Shown piece by piece: positions 34,291 to 43,723 of a stretch of 64,000 bases of DNA. The position numbers and the translations under genes are program-made. Within the stretch, counting starts at the first letter, position 1; every line of letters starts with the position of its first letter. The DNA is from Actinomycetes bacterium (GTDB lineage: Bacteria; Actinomycetota; Acidimicrobiia; Acidimicrobiales; Palsa-688), in the NCBI GenBank assembly GCA_021850325.1, contig JAJZMF010000008.1:1-64000 (forward strand), read 5' to 3'. The notes beneath the pieces were generated by a model, which was not told the DNA's origin, ran no database searches, and worked only from the letters and a program-made list of their open reading frames with translations.

Positions 34291-36963
34291 TCAGTCCTGG
34301 TTGGGCAGGGCCTGGCCGTCGGGGCCGGAGCGGGGCCCGGGCTGGGGGTCAGCCGCTTCCCGGGAAGGTAGGGGGGACCTGGCTGCCCGGTCGCTCAGGC
34401 GCGGCAGCCTGAGCTGGCCGACCGTCGAGGCGGAAGCCGTCAGCCAGGCCTCGCACTCGTGCGCCGGGAGGGGGCGGGCCAGGAAGAAGCCTTGGGCGGC
34501 ATCGCAGCCGAGGGCGGCCAGCTGCTGCAGGGTCCTCTGGTCCTCGACACCCTCGGCCGTGACCGTTCGGCCAAGGTTGCGGGCCAGCTCGATGGTGGAG
34601 CGGACGATGGCCTCGTCCCCCTTGTTGTGGGTCATCTCCTTCACGAAGGACTTGTCGATCTTCAGCTCGTGGAAGGGTAGGTCCTTCAGCCGCTTGAGCT
34701 GGGAGAAGCCGGTGCCGTAGTCGTCGATGGAGAGGTTGACGCCCAGGGCCCGCAGCTCGTTCAACAGGCGCTCGGAGCCCTGGGGGTCCGAGGTGGCCCA
34801 GGACTCGGTCAGCTCCAGGGTGAGGGCGCTCGAGTCCACCCCGGACCGCTGGAGGACGACGTGGAGCCTTCGGGCCACGTCGGTGCTCATGAGGCTGCGG
34901 GCGGAGAGGTTCACCCGCACCCTCAACCCGGGGACGATCGAGCGCCACGACCTGGCCTGGTCCAGCGCTGTCGACATCACCCACCAGGTGAGCTCGTCGA
35001 TCATGCCCCCGCTCTCGGCGACAGGGACGAACTCGTTGGGGGATATGGGCCCGAACTGGTCGTGGTTCCAGCGCAGTAGCGCTTCACAGCTCACCACGGA
35101 CCCGGTTGCCAGCTCGACCACGGGTTGGTACCAGACGTCCAGGTCGTCGTTCTTCATGGCCCGTCTGAGCTCGGTGGCCAGGCGTAGCCGGCGGAGCGTG
35201 GAGCGGTCCTCCGAGCGGTCGTAGAAGCGGGCTCCGCCACCCGCCCGCTTTGCCGCGTACATGGCGATGTCGGCGTGGCGCAGCAGGCCGGCCGAGTCGG
35301 AGCCGTGCACGGGGTACACGGCCACCCCCAGGCTGGCCCGGACGTCCAGCAGGAGGCCGTCGACGGCCAACGGCTGGCCGATCTGGTTGACGACTTCCTC
35401 GGCGATGGCGTTTATGGCGTCATCGGTCGTGGCGTCGGGCACGAGCACGGCGAACTCGTCACCTCCGAGCCGGCACACCACGCAGTCCCGGTCGACCAGA
35501 GGGGCCAACCTTCCTGCCACCTCGGCCAGGATGGCGTCGCCGGTGTGGTGGCCCAGGGTGTCGTTGACCTCCTTGAAGCCGTCCAGGTCCACCAGCATGA
35601 CGGCTACCCGACGGCCGTCGGAGGCGTTGGCCAGGGCCCGGTCCAGGCGCTCGGAGAACACAGCCCGGTTGGGCAGGCCGGTCAGCGCATCGTGCTCCGC
35701 CTGGTACTGGCGGACCTCCGCCTCGTGGCGGAGCTGCTCCAAGAGGTTGCTGCTGCGCAGGGCAACCCCTGCATTGGCGGTCAGGGCCTCGAAGAAGCGC
35801 AGGTCCGAGACCTTGAAGCCCTCGTGCACGAACGCCCTGTCGGCCACCAGGAGGTAGCCGGCAGTTGGAGCGTCACGCTGGAGCGGGGCCACCAGCGCAT
35901 CGCTGAAGCCCCGGGCCGCCAGGGCCTCGAAGAGGGGGAGCGGGGCGCCGTCGCGCTTGGCCGCAGTGAACAGGTAGGAGCCGGCGGCGATCACCAGCCG
36001 GTCGAAGTCGCTGAGGGGCCTGGAGTTGTCCACCTCGGGTGGCTCTTCGCCGCTCAGGCTGCAGTGGAAGACCGGCCCGTCGGCACTCCCCGGCGGCACC
36101 ACCACCAGTTCGGCCTGCTTGGCCATGAGCAGGGTGCGTGCCTCGAACAGGACCGTGCCGACCACGTCGCGGCCCTCGACCAGCGAGCCCAGGTGCCGCG
36201 TGAACTCGTAGAGCTTCTCCAGGTTGGCGTACCGCTGGCCGGAGACCATCGTCCCCCGGAACGCCAGGTTGACCCCACCGGCCAAGAGGACGAACAGCAG
36301 TACGTTCCATGGGTCGAGCCGGACCAGTTCGACAGCCACGAGGCCCCCGACACTGCACACCAGGGCGCCGGTGCCCCCCTGGAGCAACAGGGCCCGCATG
36401 GGTGGCCTCTGCCAACGCCTGTCCAGCGCCTTGCGCCCTGCTATGGCGAGCACGAGGTCGATGGCGTTCAGGAGGGCGACGGCACCGATGCTGACTGCCC
36501 AGGCCGTGGGCGAGGCCAGAGAGGAGTGGTGGAGCAGCGAGGTGTACAGGACTAGGGCCGCCGTGTAGCCGCCCATGTACGAGACCCAGTTGACGATGCT
36601 CTTGGCGACCGCCAGGCGTCTCCAGGCACTGGCCAGGCCGTAACCGACCGCCACCGCCAGGAGGCCCAGCCAGGGGGTGAGGAAGGCCATGCCCAACAGG
36701 GCCGGTATCTCGGTCAGGGCCACGGAGATGCTCGAGCGGCGGTTGCGCACAGGAACGGGCTGGAGGAAGGCCGCCCATACGCCGAGCGCCACCACGACCG
36801 CCAGGGCGGGGTAGTTGCCGCCTACGGGGCGCCGCCCAGACAGGGCCAGGAGGTAGCCCAGCGCAACTCCGCCCGTCACGGCGAGGGTGAACAGGGCCAG
36901 GCGCGCATACGAGATGATGCGCTCGACGTGCGCCTTCAGTGGGTGCTCTGTTCGTAGAGACAT
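34291..36963 (-). CDS. Membrane GGDEF-EAL protein (c-di-GMP turnover)
   Basis: An 890-aa protein. The first 230 residues hold seven or so membrane segments of a MASE-like sensor. A GAF-like region follows (about 250-430), then a GGDEF domain (RLGGDEF near residue 498, substrate loop DALTGLPNR) and an EAL domain (CEALLRW near 624, NLSARSL, SIDDYGTGFSQL, LKIDKSFV). Both active-site signatures are intact, so it may make or break c-di-GMP, or one domain may regulate the other. The inhibitory RxxD I-site is absent: positions -9 and -6 before GGDEF are D and C. The ATG at 36963 follows GGAG; the longer GTG start at 37008 lacks a binding site. Confidence 0.92.
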   Translation of the reverse strand: MSLRTEHPLKAHVERIISYARLALFTLAVTGGVALGYLLALSGRRPVGGNYPALAVVVALGVWAAFLQPVPVRNRRSSISVALTEIPALLGMAFLTPWLGLLAVAVGYGLASAWRRLAVAKSIVNWVSYMGGYTAALVLYTSLLHHSSLASPTAWAVSIGAVALLNAIDLVLAIAGRKALDRRWQRPPMRALLLQGGTGALVCSVGGLVAVELVRLDPWNVLLFVLLAGGVNLAFRGTMVSGQRYANLEKLYEFTRHLGSLVEGRDVVGTVLFEARTLLMAKQAELVVVPPGSADGPVFHCSLSGEEPPEVDNSRPLSDFDRLVIAAGSYLFTAAKRDGAPLPLFEALAARGFSDALVAPLQRDAPTAGYLLVADRAFVHEGFKVSDLRFFEALTANAGVALRSSNLLEQLRHEAEVRQYQAEHDALTGLPNRAVFSERLDRALANASDGRRVAVMLVDLDGFKEVNDTLGHHTGDAILAEVAGRLAPLVDRDCVVCRLGGDEFAVLVPDATTDDAINAIAEEVVNQIGQPLAVDGLLLDVRASLGVAVYPVHGSDSAGLLRHADIAMYAAKRAGGGARFYDRSEDRSTLRRLRLATELRRAMKNDDLDVWYQPVVELATGSVVSCEALLRWNHDQFGPISPNEFVPVAESGGMIDELTWWVMSTALDQARSWRSIVPGLRVRVNLSARSLMSTDVARRLHVVLQRSGVDSSALTLELTESWATSDPQGSERLLNELRALGVNLSIDDYGTGFSQLKRLKDLPFHELKIDKSFVKEMTHNKGDEAIVRSTIELARNLGRTVTAEGVEDQRTLQQLAALGCDAAQGFFLARPLPAHECEAWLTASASTVGQLRLPRLSDRAARSPLPSREAADPQPGPRSGPDGQALPNQD

Positions 36964-37499
36964 TGCCCGGCTCCAGGTCGGGTGGCCGTTCGGTGGCGGG
37001 GTGGCCACCTACGACTGTACGCCGTCCAGGGGCTCCGCGCCCGGATCCCGGTGCCATGACCAGCGCCGCCACGGCCCGCAATTTGTCAGCCGCTACGCCA
37101 ACGGTGCGCCCGCCCGGGCAATTTGTGCGCGCGCGGCGCGACTGCCGGCGACGCGCACGGGCGCGAACCGACGCCGGTACCAGTGGTGCGCGGCGCCAAT
37201 TTGGTGTAACTTGTCACCAGGTTGCCACTGGCACCGGTCCTCCAGGGCCCGGTCCTCCAAGGGCGCCTCTGACCTGCCAACATGTAGCTCCCCGAGCGTG
37301 AGGGGGCCACCAATATCGAGGAGGCACCGGCGTGCGCGGTTTCATGGTTGATTGAGCGTCCCGTTACCAAGCTCTTTTTGTCACTGGTTTGTGGCCAATT
37401 AATACTTGCGCGCGCCTGATCTCCCTCGAGGAGGCCCTCGGGTAATTGCAGCCTTGTAATTAGCTGCGTTGCCGGGGCCTTCTGGGCAGCGGTCACGGT
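36964..37499. other. 536-bp gene-free stretch
   Basis: Between the GGDEF-EAL start and the bioA stop. It is AT-richer than the surroundings (CTCTTTTTGTCAC, GGCCAATTAATACTTG near 37380-37410) and contains CAATTTG three times (GCAATTTGT twice at about 37079 and 37119, CCAATTTGG near 37197). No coding frame or RNA gene is recognised. It presumably holds the GGDEF-EAL promoter. Confidence 0.4.
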
Positions 37500-38789
37500 T
37501 CAGGCCACCGCGGCGGCGGCTACAACGGCGCCCGCTACCCGGGCCACGTCGTCTTCGCTGCATATGTACGGCGGCATCGTGTAGACGAGGTCCCGGAAGG
37601 GCCGCAGCCATGTGCCGTGGCGCAGTGCGGCACCCGTGGCTGCAGCCATGTCGACATCGTGGTCGAGCTGGACCACCCCGATGGCGCCGAGGGCCCTTAC
37701 GTCCCGCACGCCGGGCAGGTCCGATGCCGGTGCCAGGCCCTGGGCGAGGCCCTCTTCTATCGACCGCACCCGGTCCTGCCAGGTGCCGTCGAGGAGCAGG
37801 CCCGTGGAGGCCAGGGCGGCGGCACAGGCCAGAGGGTTGGCCATGAAGGTCGGGCCGTGCATCAGGCAGCCGGCCTCACCATGGGAGACCGCCCCTGACA
37901 CCTCTTGCGTGCAGAGCATGGCGGCCATCGTCATATAGCCCCCGGTCAGTGCTTTGCCGACGCACATGATGTCCGGCCGCGCCCGGGGTGCCCGCTCGCA
38001 GGCGAACATGGTGCCGGTGCGGCCGAAGCCGGTGGCGATCTCGTCGAAGACGAGGAGCAACCCGTGCTCGTCCGCCACGTCGCGCATGACCTGCAGGCAC
38101 TCCGGTTCGTAGAACCACATCCCACCCGCTCCCTGCACGACGGGTTCGGCCACCAGCGCAGCGAGCTCGTCGCTGTGCCTGTTGACCAGTGCCCGGAGGG
38201 CCTCGGCCCAGCCGGGGTCGAGCAGTCCGGGGCGAGGGGGCCGGGGGGCGAAGACCTGAGCGGGCAGGGCGCCCCTGAAGAGGTGGTGCATACCCCCCAC
38301 GGGGTCGCACACCGACATGGCCCCCAGGGTGTCGCCGTGGTAGCCCCCTTCGAGCGCCAGGAAGCGGGTGCGACCAGGCCGCCCCGCGCTGTGCTGGTAC
38401 TGCACGGCCGTCTTGAGCGCCACCTCCACCGCGACCGAGCCGGAGTCGGCGAAGAAGACCTGGGTCAGGCCCGCAGGGGCGAGCTCCGCGAGGCGCCGAG
38501 CCAACTGGACGGCCGGCGCATGGGTGAGCCCCCCGAACATGACATGGGACACCTGTCCGATCTGTTCCGCCAGAGCGGCGTCGATGACGGGCTGCCGGTA
38601 GCCCCAGATCGCCGACCACCACGAGCTCATGCCGTCCACCACTTCCCGCCCGTCGGCCAGGCGGAGCCTGGCCCCCGAGGCCGAGACAACGGGCAGGGGA
38701 GGGTTGGCCGGGGGCAGGGCGGCATAGGGGTGCCAGACGTGGGCACGGTCGTAGGCCAGCAGAGCGGGCCAGTCCAGGTCTTCGGCCAT
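37500..38789 (-). CDS. bioA: Adenosylmethionine-8-amino-7-oxononanoate aminotransferase
   Basis: A 429-aa class III PLP aminotransferase of biotin synthesis, which transfers the amino group of S-adenosylmethionine to KAPA. BioA-specific text includes [50 protein letters not shown], the [14 protein letters not shown] aspartate and the PLP lysine in [11 protein letters not shown]. The ATG at 38789 gives the normal family length; there is no good ribosome binding site. No other biotin gene lies nearby. Confidence 0.95.
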   Translation of the reverse strand: MAEDLDWPALLAYDRAHVWHPYAALPPANPPLPVVSASGARLRLADGREVVDGMSSWWSAIWGYRQPVIDAALAEQIGQVSHVMFGGLTHAPAVQLARRLAELAPAGLTQVFFADSGSVAVEVALKTAVQYQHSAGRPGRTRFLALEGGYHGDTLGAMSVCDPVGGMHHLFRGALPAQVFAPRPPRPGLLDPGWAEALRALVNRHSDELAALVAEPVVQGAGGMWFYEPECLQVMRDVADEHGLLLVFDEIATGFGRTGTMFACERAPRARPDIMCVGKALTGGYMTMAAMLCTQEVSGAVSHGEAGCLMHGPTFMANPLACAAALASTGLLLDGTWQDRVRSIEEGLAQGLAPASDLPGVRDVRALGAIGVVQLDHDVDMAAATGAALRHGTWLRPFRDLVYTMPPYICSEDDVARVAGAVVAAAAVA

Positions 38790-39108
38790 CGGGACGACAA
38801 TGCCAGAACCTTGCTGCCCGGGACCGGCGCCGGGACAGGGCACCGGCGCCGGGCGGGAGCCCGCGGGCCCCCCAGGGGGGACAAGGGGACCCTGGTGGCG
38901 GGGGGCTAGTCCAGCCAGGGGGGGGACCGGAGAGCCACCTCCCACCACCGGTCCCGAGACTACCAAGGGCCATTTGACACGGCGTTGACCACGGGTTACG
39001 AACCCGTGAACGCTTGGCGACAGTTCGGGGGCGCCCGTCAACGGTGCTGGTGAGGGCGCTGCTCCGACCGGGGCGTTGTGGTGGACGTCACGGGGCTACC
39101 CTGCTTGG
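38790..39108. other. Gene-free stretch upstream of bioA
   Basis: About 320 bp, very GC-rich, between the divergent bioA and acetyltransferase genes. The CGGCGCCGG motif repeats around 38823-38848. I see no protein-like frame or clear bioA promoter. Confidence 0.35.
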
Positions 39109-39588
39109 GTGCTCACGGTTTCGGTGGTGCAGGACGTGACCGACGACGTGGTCCATGCCGTCCAGAGGCTGGTCCGCCAGCTGTCGACCTCGGCAGCGGT
39201 GCCCACGGACGCCCAGGTGGCGGAGATCATCAGGTCCCCTGCCACCACCCTGGTGGTGGCTCGCGACGACGAGGTGGGGACCGGGCCGGCAGATGGGCTG
39301 TCGGCAAGGGGGCCGGAAGGCCCGGTGGTGGGCATGGTCACGCTTGTGGCCTTCCGCATCCCGACCGGGGTCAGAGCCTGGGTGGAGGATGTAGTGGTAG
39401 ACGATGCCGCCCGGCGCAGAGGAGTGGGCGAGGCACTGGTCCGGGCCGCCGTCGAGGTGGCGACGACCCGGGGGGCGCGCACGGTCGACCTCACCTCCAG
39501 GCCGAGCCGCCGGGAGGCCAACCGGCTCTACGAGCGGGCCGGCTTCGAGGCGCGGGAGACCAACGTCTACAGGTACACCGGCCACTGA
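39109..39588 (+). CDS. GNAT-family N-acetyltransferase
   Basis: A 159-aa acetyl-CoA-dependent acetyltransferase: the WVEDVVVDDAARRRGVGEALVRAAVE segment carries the R-R-x-G-V-G acetyl-CoA loop, and the end NRLYERAGFEARETNVYRY is typical of the fold. The acceptor is unknown. The GTG at 39109 lies 6 nt after a TACCCT -10 box, which supports a leaderless start; the in-frame TTG at 39076 lies upstream of the promoter. Confidence 0.85.
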   Translation: MLTVSVVQDVTDDVVHAVQRLVRQLSTSAAVPTDAQVAEIIRSPATTLVVARDDEVGTGPADGLSARGPEGPVVGMVTLVAFRIPTGVRAWVEDVVVDDAARRRGVGEALVRAAVEVATTRGARTVDLTSRPSRREANRLYERAGFEARETNVYRYTGH

Positions 39589-39590
39589 CT

Positions 39591-39613
39591 CCCTGCAGGG
39601 TGCGCCTGCAGGG
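39591..39613. terminator. Bidirectional hairpin terminator
   Basis: A perfect 9-bp stem CCCTGCAGG / CCTGCAGGG with a GTGCG loop, placed between the convergent acetyltransferase and proS stops. No T-tract. Confidence 0.65.
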
Positions 39614-39630
39614 GGGGTGGTGCGGCTCGC

Positions 39631-41061
39631 TCAGTAGGCCCGGGCCACCACCGCAACGAGCTCGTTCAGGTCCTGGTCGGCGGCGGGCAGGGAGCCGTCG
39701 GGCCTCTGCAGCAGGCGGACCGTGACCCCCATTGCGTTGAGGCGGGCCTCGCCGTCCATGCCGTCGGCCCGGGTTGCCAGCACGCTCCCGGGGATGCGGG
39801 CGAAGCCCGACAGGGTGGCCTCCTGGCACTCCTCGACCGAGGAGCATTCGACGGTGCCTGCGCCCAGGCGCCGGCGGGCCTCTTCGAGGAGGCTCCCCTG
39901 AGCCTCGTCGAGGGCCTTGCGGACCTCGGCCACCGCACGGTCCAGGCCGACGGGGACCTTGGTGCCGCTGTCCCTCCGGCACAGGACCACGCTGCCTTCG
40001 GCCAGGTCACGTGGCCCCACCTCGAGGCGCACCGGGGCCCCTTTGAGCTCCCAGCCCACCACGCGGCGGCCGAACGAGCTGTCCGTGCGTACGTCCAGTT
40101 CGGCCCTCACCCCGGCCTCACGCAGCGCCGCCACCACTGCAGCGGCAGCTTCGGCCGTGCCGCCTTCGGCCTTGACCACCAGGACCACGACCTGCACGGG
40201 GGCCAGCCGGGGTGGTACCCGCAACCCGTGGTCGTCGCCGTGGGCCATTATCAGTGCCCCCATCAGGCGGGTCGATGCCCCCCAGGAGGTGAGCCAGGCG
40301 TGGCGCTGCTGGCCCTCCTCGTCCAGGAACCCGATCCCGAAGGCCCGCGAAAAGCCCTGGCCGAGCTCGTGGCTGGTGCCCATCTGCAGCGCTTTGCCGT
40401 CCCGCATCATGCCTTCGGTGGCCCAGGTCGTCGTGGCCCCGGCGAAGCGCTCCTTGTCCGTCTTGCGGCCCACCAGCACGGGCACGGCGAGCACGTTCAC
40501 CATGAAGTCCTCGTAGACATCCCGCAGGATGCGGAGGGAGTACAGGTGAGCGTCCTGTTCGCTGGCGTGGGCCGTATGGCCCTCCTGCCAGAGGAACTCC
40601 GTCGTGCGCAGGAAGAGGCGGGGGCGCAGTTCCCAGCGCACGACGTTGGCCCACTGGTTGAGGGCCAGGGGCAGGTCGCGGTAGCTCTGCACCCACTTGG
40701 CCAGGTAGGAACCGATGATCGTCTCGCTGGTGGGCCGGACCACGACCGGCTCCTCCAGCTTCTTGCCGCCCCCGTGGGTCACTACGGCCAGCTCAGGGCT
40801 GAAGCCCTCGACGTGCTCGGCTTCGCGACGGAAGTAGCTCTCGGGGATGAAGAGAGGGAAGTAGGCGTTCTGGGCGCCGGCCGCCTTGATCCGGGTATCG
40901 AGCTCGGCCTGCACCCGTTCCCAGATGGCGTAGCCGTAGGGACGGATGACCATGCTGCCCCGCACCGGGCCGCCTTCGGCCAGTTCGGCCTTGGCCACCA
41001 CGTCCTGGTACCACTGGGGGAAGTCTTGTGCCTGAGGGGTCAGAACGTCGGGCTTGGCCAT
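39631..41061 (-). CDS. proS: Prolyl-tRNA synthetase, archaeal/eukaryotic type
   Basis: A 476-aa class II synthetase. The opening DFPQWYQDVVAKAELAE, motif 1 GSMVIRPYGYAIWE, motif 2 RPRLFLRTTEFLWQEGHTAHA and motif 3 GALIMAHGDDHGLRVPP identify the short archaeal/eukaryotic (ProS type 3) form. It ends ARAY, like this type, whose C-terminal tyrosine reaches the active site. There is no bacterial-type editing insertion. A TAGCAT -10 box (41071-41076) lies 9 nt before the ATG. Confidence 0.96.
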   Translation of the reverse strand: MAKPDVLTPQAQDFPQWYQDVVAKAELAEGGPVRGSMVIRPYGYAIWERVQAELDTRIKAAGAQNAYFPLFIPESYFRREAEHVEGFSPELAVVTHGGGKKLEEPVVVRPTSETIIGSYLAKWVQSYRDLPLALNQWANVVRWELRPRLFLRTTEFLWQEGHTAHASEQDAHLYSLRILRDVYEDFMVNVLAVPVLVGRKTDKERFAGATTTWATEGMMRDGKALQMGTSHELGQGFSRAFGIGFLDEEGQQRHAWLTSWGASTRLMGALIMAHGDDHGLRVPPRLAPVQVVVLVVKAEGGTAEAAAAVVAALREAGVRAELDVRTDSSFGRRVVGWELKGAPVRLEVGPRDLAEGSVVLCRRDSGTKVPVGLDRAVAEVRKALDEAQGSLLEEARRRLGAGTVECSSVEECQEATLSGFARIPGSVLATRADGMDGEARLNAMGVTVRLLQRPDGSLPAADQDLNELVAVVARAY

Positions 41062-41128
41062 GGAACGCCGATGCTAGCCCCGGCTCCTCGTGACCTCTGG
41101 TGGGCGCCGCGGGTCATGGCGGCACGGG

Positions 41129-41710
41129 TCATGGTGGTACGGGCCCCGCTTCGAGGACAGCGCTCCGCAGCTGGGCGTAGCACTCGGCGATCACCGTCGG
41201 GAGCGGCACATCGTCCGGGCCCGACAGCCACTGCTCCAGCGCCACGTGCCAGAGGGCGACGGCGGTCTCGGCGAGCACGGCTGCCTCCGATGGGGGGATG
41301 CCGCGCCGGTTGAAGCCGTCGCGCACTGCCGCAGTGAGGTCGGCCCGCTTCCGGGCGTCGCGCTCGCGAAGCTGCTCGTCCGCCAGGACGAGGCGGCGGA
41401 CAGGTGCCACCTCTTGTCGGCGACCGGCGAAGCGTTCGGCGGCCACCCGTGAGAGCCCGTCGACGATCAGCCGCATGGGTGCTACGCCGGCCGGAGCGGA
41501 CGCGAGGTAGTCCCGGGCGAGCTGGGGGATCTCGTCGCCGGCGAAGATCACCTCCCGCTTGTCGGCAAAGTAACGGAAGAAGGTACGGGTCGTCAGCCCC
41601 GCCCGGGCAGCGATCTCGGGCACGGTGGTGGCAGCGAACCCCTGGGTGGCGAACAGCTCCAACGCCGCCCGTTCCAGTCGTCCTCTTGCATCGGGCGCCC
41701 AGCGAGCCAT
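41129..41710 (-). CDS. TetR-family transcriptional regulator
   Basis: A 193-aa regulator with a clear DNA-binding N-terminus (ALELFATQGFAATTVPEIAARAGLTTRTFFRYFADKREVIF) and a helical ligand domain. A -10 box TAGGCT (41717-41722) lies 6 nt before the ATG. A 19-bp palindrome overlaps the divergent promoter region, so it probably represses itself and the neighbouring MDR gene. The 3' end crosses an imperfect 15-bp tandem repeat (41110-41139). Confidence 0.92.
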   Translation of the reverse strand: MARWAPDARGRLERAALELFATQGFAATTVPEIAARAGLTTRTFFRYFADKREVIFAGDEIPQLARDYLASAPAGVAPMRLIVDGLSRVAAERFAGRRQEVAPVRRLVLADEQLRERDARKRADLTAAVRDGFNRRGIPPSEAAVLAETAVALWHVALEQWLSGPDDVPLPTVIAECYAQLRSAVLEAGPVPP

Positions 41711-41732
41711 CCCTGGAGCCTAGTCATGATGA

Positions 41733-41751
41733 CACTCCATGTCATGGAGTG
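41733..41751. promoter_or_regulatory. TetR operator, perfect 19-bp palindrome
   Basis: CACTCCATGTCATGGAGTG is a perfect inverted repeat with 9-bp arms. The right half-site, TGTCATGGAGTG, is repeated downstream at 41761-41772, and a candidate -10 (TACAGT, 41753-41758) for the MDR gene lies between the two. The TetR -10 box is 11 bp on the other side. One dimer could therefore block both promoters. Confidence 0.8.
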
Positions 41752-41873
41752 CTACAGTCATGTCATGGAGTGTCGTCAGCGGAGGAGGGCCCGGGGCACC
41801 CGCTCGTGCCGGTGGGCCGGGACGCCGGGCGGTTGCCCCCCGCGGGCGCACCCCGAGAGCGAGGAGATCGGTG

Positions 41874-42932
41874 ATGCAGCACGGCAATGAAGCGTTGTGG
41901 CTACCGCGGCCCGGCGGAAGGCCCCGCCCGGGGCCGGCGCCCTACACGGCCCCCGCTGCCGGTGAGCTCGTCGTCCGGGCCCGCGCCGTGGCCGTCAACC
42001 CGGTAGACGCCATCCCCGGCATCGCCCGCCGGGTGGTGACGCCGTGGCTGACCTACCCGGCGGTGCTCGGCTCGGACGTCGCCGGGGAGGTGGTCGAGGT
42101 CGGGGACGGGGTGACGCGTTTCCGGCCCGGGGACCGGGCCCTCGGCCATGCCATCGGCCAGGAACGGTCCCGGGACCGCGCCGCCGAAGGCGCCTTCCAG
42201 CGGTACGTGGTCCTAGTCGAGCACATGGCGAGCCGGGTGCCCGACGGCCTCGGCTACGAGCACGGCGCCGTCCTGCCCCTCGGGCTCTCGACGGCGGCGG
42301 CCGGGTTGTTCGAGGCCGACCAGCTGGCGCTGGCCCTGCCCAGCCTCGACGCGCCCGACCGGGCCGCCTCGGTCGTCGTGTGGGGGGCTTCGACCAGCGT
42401 GGGCAGCAATGCCGTGCAGCTGGCCCGCTGCGCCGGCTACGACGTGATCGGGACGGCGTCGCCGAGGAACTTCGAATACGTGCGCCGTCTCGGGGCACGC
42501 GAGGTCTTCGACTACCACGAGCGGGACGTCGGGGGCCGGGTCGTCGACGCCCTGCGAGGCCGAGAGCTCGCCGGCATCCTGGCCATCGGCAGGGGCTCGC
42601 TCCCGCGGGCGGTGTCGGTCGCCCGGCGGTGCGAGGGCAGCCGCCGGGTGGCCTCGGCCTACCCGACACCGGTGACCACCGCCCGCGCCGCTCTGGCCCG
42701 TCGCCGCGGTGTGCAGGTGTCGGCGATCTGGGGTGGTACGCCGAGCGAGAGCCCGGTCGGGCCGGCGCTCTACGGCGCGTTCCTCGGCGAGGCGCTCGAC
42801 GCCGGTCGCTACCTGGCGGCTCCGCATCCCGAGGTGGTGGGCTCTGACCTCTCCGCCATCCCCGAGGCGTTGAGCCGGCTGCGCCGGGGTGTGTCGGCGA
42901 CCAAGCTCGTGGTCACCCTCCCTGCAGGGTGA
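41874..42932 (+). CDS. MDR-superfamily zinc-binding-type dehydrogenase/enoyl reductase
   Basis: A 352-aa medium-chain reductase. The N-terminal GroES-like part reads AVNPVDAIPGIARR, YPAVLGSDVAGEVVEVGDGV and FRPGDRALGH; the nucleotide loop is VVVWGASTSVGSNAVQLARCAGYDVIGTAS. The structural zinc cysteines are absent. It resembles quinone reductases and stand-alone enoyl reductases. GAGGAG lies 7 nt before the ATG. It is probably induced by a small electrophile through the divergent TetR regulator. Confidence 0.85.
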   Translation: MQHGNEALWLPRPGGRPRPGPAPYTAPAAGELVVRARAVAVNPVDAIPGIARRVVTPWLTYPAVLGSDVAGEVVEVGDGVTRFRPGDRALGHAIGQERSRDRAAEGAFQRYVVLVEHMASRVPDGLGYEHGAVLPLGLSTAAAGLFEADQLALALPSLDAPDRAASVVVWGASTSVGSNAVQLARCAGYDVIGTASPRNFEYVRRLGAREVFDYHERDVGGRVVDALRGRELAGILAIGRGSLPRAVSVARRCEGSRRVASAYPTPVTTARAALARRRGVQVSAIWGGTPSESPVGPALYGAFLGEALDAGRYLAAPHPEVVGSDLSAIPEALSRLRRGVSATKLVVTLPAG

Positions 42933-43013
42933 CGCCACACCTGGAAGCTGAGAAACCCCTGAGCACCTCGGCGTGCCTGGCCAGGCCCGGCCCCGCCGTT
43001 ACAATGTGATGGA

Positions 43014-43718
43014 ATGCCCACGACCCCTGAGCTCGGCGCGTCGCCGGGAGGACGGCTCTCGGCGCTGGAGCGGTTGCGCCGGGCCCCGGCTGTTGACCGC
43101 TTCCTGCGGCGGCCCCTCATGGCCCGCCTGCTCTCACCGGCACGGGGCACGGGCTCGGTGCACAAGTTCATCCGTTACTCCATGGTCTCGGCTGTGGCCA
43201 TTGTCATCAGCCAGGTGGTCATCCTGGTGTGCGCCTGGGTGTTCGGCTTCTCGGGGGTGGTGGCCAATGCGGTCGGCGCCGCTGCCTCCACACCCGCTTC
43301 CTACGAGCTCAACCGCAAGTGGGCCTGGGGCAAGCACGGCAAGAGCCACATGTGGCGCGAGGTGGTGCCCTTCTGGGCGCTGACCGTCGCCGGCTTCCTC
43401 GCCTCCACCGTCACCGTGGGCCTGGCCGACAGCTTCGCCAAGCACCATTCGGTGACCGGCCTGGCCCGGGCACTGGTCATCATGGGCGCGTCGCTCTTCG
43501 CCTACGGCGTGATCTGGATCGCCAAGTTCGTCATCTTCAACCGGTTGGTGTTCGTGAACCGAGCCGGCAGCGACGAGCAGGACCTGGAGGGCGCGGGCGC
43601 ACTGGGCGACCTGGCCCGCACGGGTGCCGAGGAGCATGCCCCCGCCTCGGCGTTCGCCCCGCCGCCCCGGTCGCCGCTGACTGCCGGCGCCGTGGACGGG
43701 CGCCCGTCGGGGATCTGA
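43014..43718 (+). CDS. GtrA-family membrane protein
   Basis: A 234-aa protein with four membrane helices of the GtrA type: KFIRYSMVSAVAIVISQVVIL, GVVANAVGAAASTPASYELNRKWAWG (the conserved NR-x-W pattern) and two more. It has a cytoplasmic N-terminus and a long Ala/Pro-rich C-terminal tail. GtrA proteins are thought to move polyprenyl-phosphate-linked sugars across the membrane. A -10 box TACAAT (43000-43005) lies 8 nt before the ATG; this seems to be the promoter for the five-gene cluster that follows. Confidence 0.88.
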   Translation: MPTTPELGASPGGRLSALERLRRAPAVDRFLRRPLMARLLSPARGTGSVHKFIRYSMVSAVAIVISQVVILVCAWVFGFSGVVANAVGAAASTPASYELNRKWAWGKHGKSHMWREVVPFWALTVAGFLASTVTVGLADSFAKHHSVTGLARALVIMGASLFAYGVIWIAKFVIFNRLVFVNRAGSDEQDLEGAGALGDLARTGAEEHAPASAFAPPPRSPLTAGAVDGRPSGI

Positions 43719-43723
43719 CAGGC

